From Plantago major (taxonomy: Eukaryota; Streptophyta; Magnoliopsida; Lamiales; Plantaginaceae): DNA of 64,000 bases. This document shows positions 9,362-18,715 of the stretch, one piece after another (within the stretch, counting starts at the first letter, position 1; every line of letters begins with the position of its first letter). The notes under the pieces were generated by a model that worked only from the letters and a program-made list of their open reading frames with translations, did no database searches and was not told where the DNA came from. The position numbers were made by a program, and so were the translations under genes. The stretch lies in NCBI GenBank assembly GCA_026545765.1, contig CM048840.1:48100580-48164579 (forward strand). Reading direction: 5' to 3'.

Positions 9362-10867
9362 TGATGAGTCGGTTTTTTATTGTCTCATCTTGTCTTTTTT
9401 GCCGTCTTTTTGTTATCCTTAAGTATAGTTTTAGTTGTTGTTTCTAGAGTCTTTTTACTTGTTTTGTTCTCTTTCACTTTTGTAGGTATTTGGCTAAACT
9501 GTGCTAATTGAAGGGGAAAAGGATGTGATTTACATACATCTGGAAGATATGGAGTGCCGATGCTTCGTATGGTTGCTAGAAGTGAAGCAGCGAAGCCAAA
9601 ACGCCGAGATTTGAAGTTAAAGGGAGCAAAATCGAGCAAGGACAAAAAGGGCAAAACCATCATTTGCCGGAATAGTTATCGAACGCCATCATCAAGATTG
9701 GCGTCCGCCAAAACAAAACAGGAAGTTTTGGCGGACGCCAAAGTTGAACTTGGCGGACACCATGTATGGGTTTTCGCGTCCGCGAAGTTTAATCTTGGCG
9801 TCCGCGAACTTCCTTCCATGGCGGATGCCAACTTGCTCTGTTTCGGCGTGATTTTGCCCGATTCTTTCCTAATTAGTTTTTCTTCCTTTCTTTTTAGTTA
9901 AAAAAAACAACATTATTACTTTCATAATTCATTCTATTGTCAAGTATTGAACTTTTCTCTCAAGATAGACCTAGTTTCCAACAATTTTCACCTTGTAATC
10001 TGACGATTGTCATTGATTGGGAGCGTAATCTACATACTTTCTTGCATCAATCGCTTCAGATTCTTCAGGTGCTACCTAGGGTTTGTGACAACGAAGGGTA
10101 AAACTGTATCAATTGATCGATTTTGCGTATTTAGTATTAGACTATGTGTGTCAATAGTTTAATTGCTTATTTGATTATGTCTTCGCATAACATGAGTAGC
10201 TAAACACCCAGATTATGGGGTGGTGACGGATTCAAGCATGCTAGTTAGGGTTTATGCATTTATGTACACTCGGGTTACGATTACTATGTGCGTTTTAGAT
10301 TAAATTGTATGTCCTGCTATTACGTTTGATGCGCAATCCGCCAATATCACTGTTAGATTAAGCATTTGATCCCTGGAAACCAAAACGTTTTTCGTCTTGC
10401 TTCAATCTAACAGTTAGTTGCAAACGGTAATAGTAGGATTAGCTTTATTGATCATAGCTTAGTGAAATTGATACCTTCACTAATACTATTCGTTTTCTGA
10501 ACCCACGTAGTGATAACTTGAGGTAATCGTTTCCTGTGGATCGCATATTTCCTACTAGCTAGATTATCTTCACGTCACCACTCCATAATTCTCCTCATTC
10601 ATATATCAGTCTCGTTAAGTGTCAATCATATCTAGTTGTGTCTTCCTAGTTGTTTACTTTCACGTAGTTAATCAATCTGCTGCCAAAGCAAACAAACTTT
10701 TACTGCTTTCCATATTGTTTCTATTTATTCGTAAACTCAAACTTAGCCTAATTAAGTCCTTCGAGACCGAACTCTGGGTTAACTTCACTGCACTGCATGT
10801 TTTCGTAGTGTTGAGAATTAACTCTTGGCTCTTAAAAAAATATTAAAACTTTGATTTTGACACATCA
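9362..10867 (+). repeat. 3' LTR of the Athila-like gag-protease element
   Basis: 1.51 kb partner of 4752-6275, with the same TGATGAGTCGG head and GACACATCA tail. It contains the same GGCGTCCGCC array. Confidence 0.92.
9694..9838. repeat. Alternating GGCGTCCGCC array in 3' LTR
   Basis: Counterpart of 5085-5236; motif copies in both orientations, some altered to CGCGTCCGCG. Confidence 0.85.
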
Positions 10868-10872
10868 GTAGT
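10868..10872. repeat. Target-site duplication GTAGT, right copy
   Basis: Identical to 4747-4751; first bases of Tat-A sequence after the 3' LTR. Confidence 0.93.
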
Positions 10873-10970
10873 CCGAGCAACAAGCTTCCCAGCGTGAAGA
10901 TCCGGAGAGTGCCCGCAACCGTGTCCAACCGGAGTCCCAGGCCGACCCTTCTGCAAGCCGGGCCAACTGA
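10868..10970 (+). CDS. Tat-A antisense extra ORF, end fragment right of the insertion
   Basis: A short coding remainder of the antisense ORF, followed by GGTGGGGTATGCCCC. The same GGGGTATGCCC context follows the end of the Tat-B antisense ORF (minus strand, about 60980). The match fixes orientation: Tat-A runs on the minus strand and its extra ORF on the plus strand. Confidence 0.6.
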
Positions 10971-11865
10971 AGGTGGGGTATGCCCCCATGCTTATTGTAA
11001 AGGTCTTCGGACCTCCAAACAATCTCCATTTGACTAGTTTTTAATGTTTGAACAATTTGTTAATTTAACTTATTCTGTCTCGAAATGATGTCTGCTCGTT
11101 CGTACTGATGTCGATTCGGAGTGATGTGTTGCTTCGGATCGGCTCTTATTTATGTTGATGAAATTATGTTCCTTTCGTGCTTTCTAGTTCGGTCGGCTGG
11201 AATTACATCCGAGGCGACTTACAAACTTAAATCTGGAATGAGAAACATTCGAACTTATAGGATAGGTTCGGACACTTTTAGCAGTTGTCCGAGCAGGTCG
11301 CTCCAAATCAATATATTCACTAACAAAAATATTGTTTTGTATTATTGCTCCCAAGTAATTGTGTCTCGGGCCGTCCTTGACAAAAATAGGTCGAGTAAAC
11401 TTTATAGGTCCGGATATACGAAGGTTAAAGTGTATCGATCCTGAGCGTCCAAATCAAAAAGTCATGTAAATCATGAATCATGCCATGGGTTGAGCAGTGT
11501 TCCGGCGTGAGGATTTAATCCGAACTACTTGATTCTCTGATGAGTCTGAAGTAGAGGCCTAATAGTGAAGGCCCAACTCAGGCCCAAGCCCATTGTTAAC
11601 CTGTACATTGCACGCATCCCAATGTGATTGGTTGACGGTGTCTATAAATACCCTGACATTGTACAGCTAATGTTGACCACATTTGATTTGAGGTAGTGAG
11701 TGATTCGGATCCCTTAGCTCGGATGCTATCGATTGGATCGATTCCGACATTCCTATGTGTGATCCGTCTTGTAGGAGCCTATCAGTTGTCCGAGGTGCTT
11801 GTATGAGTCAGATCTCACTGGGGACGATGAGATCGGACCACTCGAATATGTTGGAAGTCTTAGGT

Positions 11866-12150
11866 TGGTTCTGAGGGTCGATTCCTGGACCCATCCGTCT
11901 CTTCCACCATTTACCATTTTCTGTGAGTATCTTTAAAACTCGAAAATGGTTATGGTTGAAGAGGTAGATGATTTGAGGAACTTCATTCGGACTCATTTAT
12001 TCGGGAGTGTCAGAAAAATCACGCTTTGGTTCGGAGGACCAATTCCTTGATCCATCCGCCTCTGCAACACTTCAAAATTTTTTGTGAGTTGTTTTCGTCT
12101 AACTTCGAAAATGTTGGTGGTTGCAGAGGTAGATGGTCCGGGGAATACGC
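11866..12150. repeat. Two tandem hairpin repeats in the Tat-A spacer
   Basis: Two diverged copies, about 160 bases apart. Each contains a near-perfect inverted repeat: arms at about 11899-11921 and 11942-11963 (CTCTTCCACCAT with ATGGTTGAAGAG), and at about 12059-12085 and 12104-12129 (CCTCTGCAAC with GTTGCAGAGG). Stems are 20-odd base pairs with short loops containing TGTGAGT. Confidence 0.8.
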
Positions 12151-12201
12151 CGTTCGGACTTCGGTGCTTCGGACGTAGCGGCCCGCCTCGGTTATTGAGA
12201 G

Positions 12202-12224
12202 TTTTTTTTTTTTTTTTTTTTTTT
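12202..12224 (+). repeat. Poly-T run (23)
   Basis: Homopolymer within the Tat-A spacer; a poly-A in element orientation. Confidence 0.9.
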
Positions 12225-12487
12225 GGCTTTGGATCTCTGAATCCAAGTCTTTGGTTCTTACGCTTTGTGCAAGTTGTAAGACAAATCTTAGGAGTTCGAT
12301 CATGTGGTAATTTGTACAGGAAATGTCTATGGCTCGGAGCAATAAGTCCGAAGAGTAGGATTAAGCCTGAGATAGATGTAATCAAAAAAGATAGAAGTTG
12401 TATTGATTTGACGTAAATTCAATTACAACCGGTGGGCTTCAGGGCCGAAGAGCAAAAACAAGCAAAAGTAAGTAACTGACGTAGTTC

Positions 12488-13286
12488 TTAAGCATAAAAC
12501 TTCTGAAGGTTCTTGGCATTCCATGTCCTCTTCAAGGACCTTCCTTGATCATCTTCTAACTCATAGCTTCCATTGACCCTTGCTCCAATGATCTTGTAAG
12601 GACCTTCCCACTTGGGTTTGAGCTTCCCGACATTACTGAGGATGTCTGCCCTTCTGAGAACTAGATCGCTCACCTGTAGATCCTTAGTATGGACGTGCTT
12701 GTTGTAGGCTCAGGAAGCTGTCGCTTGGTATCGATGGATGTTAGCTAATGCAGTGTCTCTTTTGTCCTCAAGCATCTTAAAATCATAGATCCTTTGAGTT
12801 TCGACTGCGACTTCCGAAGGAATGACTGCCTCAGTGCCATATACTAACATAAAGGGTCTCTCCTGAGTAGCAGTTCTAGCAGTGGTACGGTGAGCCCAAA
12901 GAACCCCGTCCAAGTCATTTGCCCAACTCAATTGAGAAGTCCTGAGCCTCTTTTCCAACATCTTAATAATTGTTTTGTTCGTTGACTCTACTTGGCCATT
13001 AGCTTGGGGATAGCCAACTGATGTGAATCGTTGTTCTATCTTGAAGGATTTGCACCATTCCTTGAGTTTAGCTCCGGAGAATTGAGCTCCATTGTCTGAG
13101 ACAAGGATCCTAGGTAGTCCAAAGCGGCAAATGATGTTTTTCCAAATGAAAGTCCTCACTCGGTTCTCAGTGATGGTGGACACGGCCTCCGCTTCGACCC
13201 ATTTGGTAAAGTATTCCACAGCAACGATGAGGAACTTCTTTTGGTGAGTACCGCGGGGGAAAGGGCCGACTATATCTATCCCCCAT
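12488..13286 (-). CDS. Tat-A integrase core and C-terminal domain
   Basis: Catalytic core: YFTKWVEAEAVSTITENRV, then SDNGAQFSGAKLKEW, then PQANGQVESTNKTI, the usual D...DN-35-E layout of a retroviral integrase (joins cDNA to host DNA). The C-terminal part has GKLKPKWEGPYKIIGARVN, the GPY/F-type module of Ty3/gypsy integrases. The upstream half of integrase lies at 29604 onward, on the other side of Copia-1, and the CCCAT duplication marks the join. Fossil. Confidence 0.82.
13282..13286. repeat. Target-site duplication CCCAT, left copy
   Basis: Identical to 29599-29603; borders Copia-1. Confidence 0.93.
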
Positions 13287-14917
13287 TGTTAGGAATATCT
13301 GTTTAGATTTTGATCAGCAACCTAATGACTTATCTTAGCACAGAAAGGTAATTAGTATTCTTGGTTCACTTGAACACTGTAAAAGAGGAAAATCACTAAG
13401 TATGATAGTCTAGCAAATTTTGTATAGGATGTTAGGTCTCTGAATGTAATTTTTATATCTTTGAAGAAAACCAAGAAGAAGGCATCCAGTAGGAGAGTTC
13501 AACAGATTTAAAGATTTGCAGACTGCACAAGATTGCTGAAGACAAATGTCATCCGATACCTATGTCCAGATATCTTGAATAAACAAGTATTTTTCAATAA
13601 ACAAGTTTTGCAAAAAGATATTTGAGAACGCAAGGTTTATGAACGAGGAAAAGTGCCCACAAATATCTACACTCAGATACCCTGGATAAAACTATGTTTC
13701 TGGGAAACAATGTTTCAACACGTATCTCGAGATGAGAAGATCTCTGGAAAGGGACATGCAATACTTCAGAAAGCGTGCATAGTTCCGTTGGCACTACAGG
13801 ACAAAAATAGTACAATGCAATAAATGCGCAGACAGAGACATCTGAACAAAAAGAGGAAATCTCTGAAAAGAGACGTCTTCTGCAGTACTATTTTCAGATA
13901 TCAATAGTTTGAATTTCATTACGCCGAACGTATACTATTCAAACGGCATGATTTTCAACTACAAATATCATCACTTAGAATGCTTGAAATACACACACTG
14001 AACTCTCTGAAAATACCAAGCTTCTCTGATAATGCAACTAGTGGTATCTTTCGCTCAAGCATAAAAGCCTTCAACCTACTTATTCTTCAGCTTACAGTTG
14101 CGACTAAGCTCTTGAATTCTAAGTAGCACGAAAGTTCTAAGTGTCTTGATCCTTAACAAGCATTGCTATGTGTGAAGGAGTTGAATCAAAAGATCAAGTA
14201 TCTTAGATTCATTCTCTAGAACATTTATCATAGACTTGGGTCAGTAAAGAACATATCACCACACATTGTGAAGTGTGTTAAGTGTCTCTTGTTCAAGAAG
14301 GTAGTATTACATAACTGTAGAAGTTATTAATCTACCAAACCTGACAAACTACCTTAACCTATACCTTAAGCGGCGTGGAGTACAAGATGTACCTAGTTTG
14401 GGAAACTAAGGAATAACTCTAAGGTTACTGAGCATAGGAAGTACTTAGTTTGGGAAACTAAGGAATAGCTCAAAAGGTTTCTGAGTACATGAAGTACTTG
14501 GCTGAGAAAGCCGGGGAATAACTCAGGGGGAACACTTGGTTAGGAACCTAGTGTATTTAGGAATCGAGAGAAGATATTTGTAAGGTGAACTCAATTATCT
14601 GTCTTAGTGGATTCTAGGTCTGAGAAAGGCCGAAGTGGATTAGTTGAAGGATTACGCCACCTTCAGATACCACTATAAAGATCAGTGTTATTTACTTTCT
14701 GCAATTTATTACTTGCTTTATTTATCTTGTTGAGTATTTACACATATCTTGTTGAGCAAGTACACTTATCACAGAAAAGTCTTCCGCTCTCTGAAATTAA
14801 GTATTAGATTTCTTCACATATATCTGAGAAATTGTGTTTATCGACAAAAGTTGCAAAAGACTATTCACCCCCCCCCCCTCCCCCAGTCTTTTCCCTTTGC
14901 CGTTATCTGGACCAACA
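13287..14917 (+). repeat. Copia-1 5' LTR
   Basis: 1.63 kb, TGTTAGG...ACCAACA. It contains three tandem repeats near its 3' end (14376-14530) and a C-rich tract (14868-14885) just before the terminus, a common trait of this plant copia clade. Confidence 0.93.
14376..14530. repeat. Three tandem 50-base repeats in Copia-1 5' LTR
   Basis: Unit of about 51-54 bases of the form GAGTACAGGAAGTACTTAG, TTTGGGAAACTAAGG, AATAACTC. Each unit contains a self-complementary TAGTTTGGGAAACTA or GTACTTGG/GAAAGCC variant. Diverged copies lie in the 3' LTR (29055-29215) and in Copia-2 (39270-39375). Confidence 0.85.
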
Positions 14918-14919
14918 AG

Positions 14920-14932
14920 TGGTATCAGAGCA
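14920..14932 (+). promoter_or_regulatory. Copia-1 primer-binding site, initiator Met tRNA
   Basis: TGGTATCAGAGCA, two bases after the LTR; the standard plant copia site, complementary to the 3' end of initiator tRNA-Met. Confidence 0.93.
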
Positions 14933-15035
14933 GGAGGTTCCCAAGCCTTCTGCACTGAACCTAGATCCCAAATAAGTGCCCACTAACTGCTTTTCACCTA
15001 CACTTGATTTGTCTGTTTAGTGTGTTTTCTGCAGG

Positions 15036-17585
15036 ATGTCTTTAAGTGACGCTCCAATTCTCAAGCCAGAGAATTATGAGAAATGGAAGAACAATATGAT
15101 GCTACACCTAGAAGCCATCAGTGTTGAAATGATCGAAGTAATAAAGAATGGCCCCATAGTCATTCAACAACTCAAGCAGGTCATGGAGGTTGCTAATGGT
15201 AGAGATAGAGTTCCCATTGATGAAGAACCAAGTGGTAGTTCCTCACAAACAGGTTCTTCAACCAGTGGGAGACCTACTGGTCAAGTTGTTTACGAGCCAA
15301 AGCCCAGAGAGCTCTGGACATCGAAAGATGCCAAGAGAAATCGACTGGATGGTCAGGCTCGCAATATCATCATACGTTCCACTCCAGAGCACATACAGTG
15401 TAAACTGTGGGGTGCAAAAATGGCAAAATTGGCCTGGCAACTGAGTGAGAAAATCTGTGTCGGCACTGAGAAAATAAAGGAAAATAAGTTCGAAGTTTTG
15501 AAGCTCAAATTCCAAAACTTTAAACAAGGTCCCATAGAGACTCTTGAAGAACTAGATTTCTGGTTCACAACTCTAGCGATTCACGTGGCATCATCGAATG
15601 ATACAAGTCTTGGATAAGAATCTGAGTGAAATGGTTGCACTTGGTGAAAGTGAGAGAAGCTTGAATCAAAACTGGAAACACACTTTGTATTTTTATTTCA
15701 ACCAAGGAATGCCAAATATCACAACAATAGAACTCTTTTCCCACTTAGCTACTGTCAACTATGAAACTACTCAGAGAGAACAAACAATTGCTGAGAAAGT
15801 TCACAATGTTTCTTTTGTAACACAAGGTACTTCTGAAAACAAGGATACCAAGGAAATGACTGAGGAAGATGCTCTTGTTGTAAAGCAAATGAGAAAATAT
15901 GTCAGTCAGGAGATCGAGAGAAGAAAAGCCAAAGAGAAACTGAAAAAGCATCTAGACTCAAACTATCACCAGTACAAAAATATGCAGCTGTCAAGCTCGC
16001 TGAACAAGCCGGCTCAGCAAGCATCTAGTACTGAGGAAGTAGAAATCAGAAACGATATCTGTTTCTATTGTCAGAAACCTGGTCATTTTAAAAGAGATTG
16101 CCCTGTTTCAATAAGCTAAAGACAGGTGACAAGAATGATATAAGAAACTTCAAGAGAGGTCAGCGAGCTATGCTCACTGAAGAAAGTAAAAAAGATTCAA
16201 ATCCAACTGGATGCTCTTGATATTGAGTCATAATCTGAGGAAGAAGACTTAGATCATACCAAACTACCTTCTCCAGAATTATGTGGCATCACTCATGAAT
16301 TAGTTGACTTTGGTCAAAAGAAAAGGGAAATATGTGGGGTTGCTGAGGAGATCTATCCAGATTGCTCCAACATTGAGCCTTGCCTAATGGCTGACGAGGT
16401 AACCAACATTTATCAATTCATAATTTATGAGAGTGATGAGGAAGAAATCAGAGATTCAGAATATTTCAGAAGAGAACTTGATCTCTACAAAAGAGAATTT
16501 CAAATGATCCAAGCTAGAACCGACATTCTTGAAAAAGAAAAGAATTCTCTTGAGAAGGAAAATTCAGAATTACTCAAGATATCTGAGAAAAAGGATGCTG
16601 AAAATGCATTTCTCAAAGCCCAGATATCTGTAATAGAGAAGTTACACAGAAAGGCAATGGATATACTCCAAAAGGAAAATGAAGACCTTCTTTCTGAAAA
16701 TGAGGAACTCAAGAAGAAAGAATTATCTTTTCAATCCTATGCTAAAGCTAGTGACACTCTTACTGAAGTGCACTCTTATTTAAGAGATCCTTCAGAAAAG
16801 GGAGGACTTGGGATGGACACACAAACAAATAGTTCTACCACTCTGAATAAGAGTGACGAAAGAATAACATTTGTTAGTGGTCAGAAAGATGGTTCCCAAA
16901 TAACATATAACATTGGTCAGAAAGCTAAGGTTGTTGACAAAGGGAAGGCAGTTGCGACAAAACCTTTGTGGGAAAAACAAGCCCAAAAGAAAACTTTTGG
17001 GAACGTTTCTGTAAAGAAACATAACACTGAAAAGTGTAATCACCCACAGTGCTATGTCTCTCAGAAAGGAAAAATTGCAGGAGCAGGAAAATTTTCCAAT
17101 ATCACGTTTTCTGGAAAGAAAGACGTTCCAGAGACTAGCAAAGCTGCTGAGAAAGAACTCAGACAGTGTCAGGTGCTCGAAATGGCATTGGCTATAAAGC
17201 CATCGGGAAACAACTCGCTCATGAGTATAAACAAGAGCAAGAACGATGGATGAAAGCCAGGATTGCGCATAGCAATCATCAAAAGTGGAAGAAAGAACAG
17301 GTTACGACCACTCTGAATGCCAGGGCTAGAAGAAGTCTGGCAAGGAAAGCTAAGTTTGCTGAAAAGCAGACTCAGCAATTTGACAGGTATCTGAAAGCAC
17401 CACGAGGAGGACCAAGGAACACACCAAGAACGAAAATAGCTTTAAATGATAATGACACTAATCATTTAATTCCTCCTCATGTTCCAATAAGAAAAAAGAA
17501 TAGCCCAAGGAAGTTCATTCAGAAATGGATTCCTACAGGGAGATTCTTTAGTCCAGAAGGTTCCATTATTGGAATGAGAGCCTAA
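15036..17585 (+). CDS. Copia-1 gag region
   Basis: Begins MSLSDAPILKPENYEKWKNN (the N-terminal 'Y..W...M' copia gag pattern), continues through a UBN2-type helical domain (LYFYFNQGMPNITTIELF, AEKVHNV) to the CCHC knuckle CFYCQKPGHFKRDC near 16060-16100, which binds RNA. The C-terminal part is long: an acidic/coiled-coil section (LEKEKNSLEKENSELLKIS) and a basic tail before the protease. The protein packages element RNA in a cytoplasmic particle. Copia-2 has the same long C-terminal extension (50.2-51.5 kb), so this is a family trait. Broken fossil. Confidence 0.8.
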
Positions 17586-17603
17586 CTCCATGTTTCCTGT
17601 CTT

Positions 17604-18670
17604 GTGCAGAACACGCTGAGGAAGAACCCGAAGTGGCATTTTGATAGTGAATGTGGGAAGCACATGACAGGAGACAAAGCAAATCTGATTAACAATAGAA
17701 AATGCGATAAAGGACCAATTATTAGGTTTGCTGGAGGAGATGAAAATCTAACCATAGGATTTGGCAATCTGAAGTTTGGAGCTTTTACAATCTCTGAAGT
17801 ACTACATGTAAAGAGATTGAAATATAATCTCCTAAGCATGAGTCAATTGGTAGAAAAAGGGTACATTGTCAAGATCAAGTCAAAACTATGCAAAGTAATT
17901 GACAATGAGTCAAAGCAGACAGTCTTGGTTGCTAGGCGAAAAGGAAATCTTTATGTTGCTGACTGGGCATCCACCACAACTGAAGAATGTCTCATGGTGA
18001 GTCAATCTGGCCACACTGAAGAAAATTGGCTATGGCATAAAAGAATGAGTCACTTGAACTTCAAAACTCTGAACAAGCTAGCCAAGAAAGAATTGGTGGT
18101 TGGTTTACCCAAAATGGTATATAGAAAAGATGGTATATGCTCAGCTTGCCAAATGGGAAAACAATCCAAAACATCTTTCAAGGCTAAAACTAGACGCTCT
18201 AGTGAAAGGCCACTGCAAATGTTACATATGGATCTTTTTGAATCCTCTGTAACTAGCTATGCAGGAAAGAAGTATGGTCTAGTTGTTGTTGATGATTACT
18301 CAAGATTCACTTGGGTTGTATTTCTCAAACAAAAATCTGATGCAAGGTTTGAGATACCCAACTTGCTGAATAAGCTTGAAGTCATGAAAAATGACAAGGT
18401 ATCTGTAATCAGAATAGACCAAGGTACTGAGTTTGTGAACCAGTACATAAAAGAGTTTTGTACCTCCAAAGGTATACAACATCAACTATCTTCCGTAAGG
18501 ACACCACAACAAAATGGTGTTGCTGAAAGGAAGAATAGGACCCTAAAAGAAGCAGCAAGAACAATGCTTGCTGACACTGAAATAAGTGAAATCTATTAGG
18601 TTGAAGTTGTTAACACAGCCTGCTACACTCAAAATAGATGTTTGATTAACAAATACAATGACAAAACTCC
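17604..18670 (+). CDS. Copia-1 protease and integrase region
   Basis: A protease-type start (KHMTGDKANL after the usual W.FDS pattern) is followed by the pre-integrase HHCC zinc finger (LWHKRMSHLNFKTLNKL, then CSACQMGKQSK) and the integrase core (LHMDLF, VVDDYSRFTWVVFL, then RTPQQNGVAERKNRTL). This is Ty1/copia order, with integrase before reverse transcriptase. Protease processes the polyprotein; integrase inserts cDNA. Closely similar to Copia-2 at 48.9-50.2 kb. Broken fossil. Confidence 0.85.
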
Positions 18671-18715
18671 TTCTGAACTTTTGATTGGTAGACCCCTAGT
18701 ATCAAACATCTAAGG

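Larger units (their letters stand above)
4752..10867 (+). mobile_element. Athila-like gag-protease element (non-autonomous Ty3/gypsy)
   Basis: A structurally complete 6.1 kb insertion: LTRs 4752-6275 and 9362-10867, each TGATGAGTC...ACATCA; primer-binding site just inside; gag-like region; aspartic protease region; polypurine tract; five-base duplication GTAGT on both sides. No reverse transcriptase, RNase H or integrase is present between the protease and the 3' LTR, so it depends on another element for movement. By eye the first few hundred LTR bases differ by roughly five percent, which suggests insertion around two million years ago at commonly used plant rates (a crude estimate). The coding region is broken in several places. 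It sits in the antisense ORF of Tat-A, the same ORF hit by the left Athila-like element. Confidence 0.9.
10971..12487 (-). other. Tat-A spacer between pol and antisense ORF
   Basis: Non-coding 1.5 kb, very rich in TCCGA/TCGGA words. It holds two tandem hairpin-forming repeats (about 11866-12150), a 23-base T run (12202-12224) and a plus-strand TATAAATA at about 11643 whose role is unknown. The part at 12370-12440 matches the region just after pol in Tat-B (TTGTAATT...GTCAAATCAATACAACT), confirming homology of the two spacers. Confidence 0.65.

Noticed and set aside
11121-11444. 107-codon plus-strand open frame in the Tat-A spacer
   Set aside because: Not conserved in the Tat-B spacer and without recognisable motif; likely chance.
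11643-11655. TATAAATA in the Tat-A spacer as promoter of the antisense ORF
   Set aside because: It lies downstream of that ORF on the same strand, so it cannot drive it; role left open.
12019-12416. Open frames on both strands around the poly-T run
   Set aside because: Created by hairpin repeats and the homopolymer; no homologue in Tat-B.
14920-14932. tRNA-like sequence TGGTATCAGAGCA
   Set aside because: It is a primer-binding site complementary to initiator tRNA; there is no cloverleaf.
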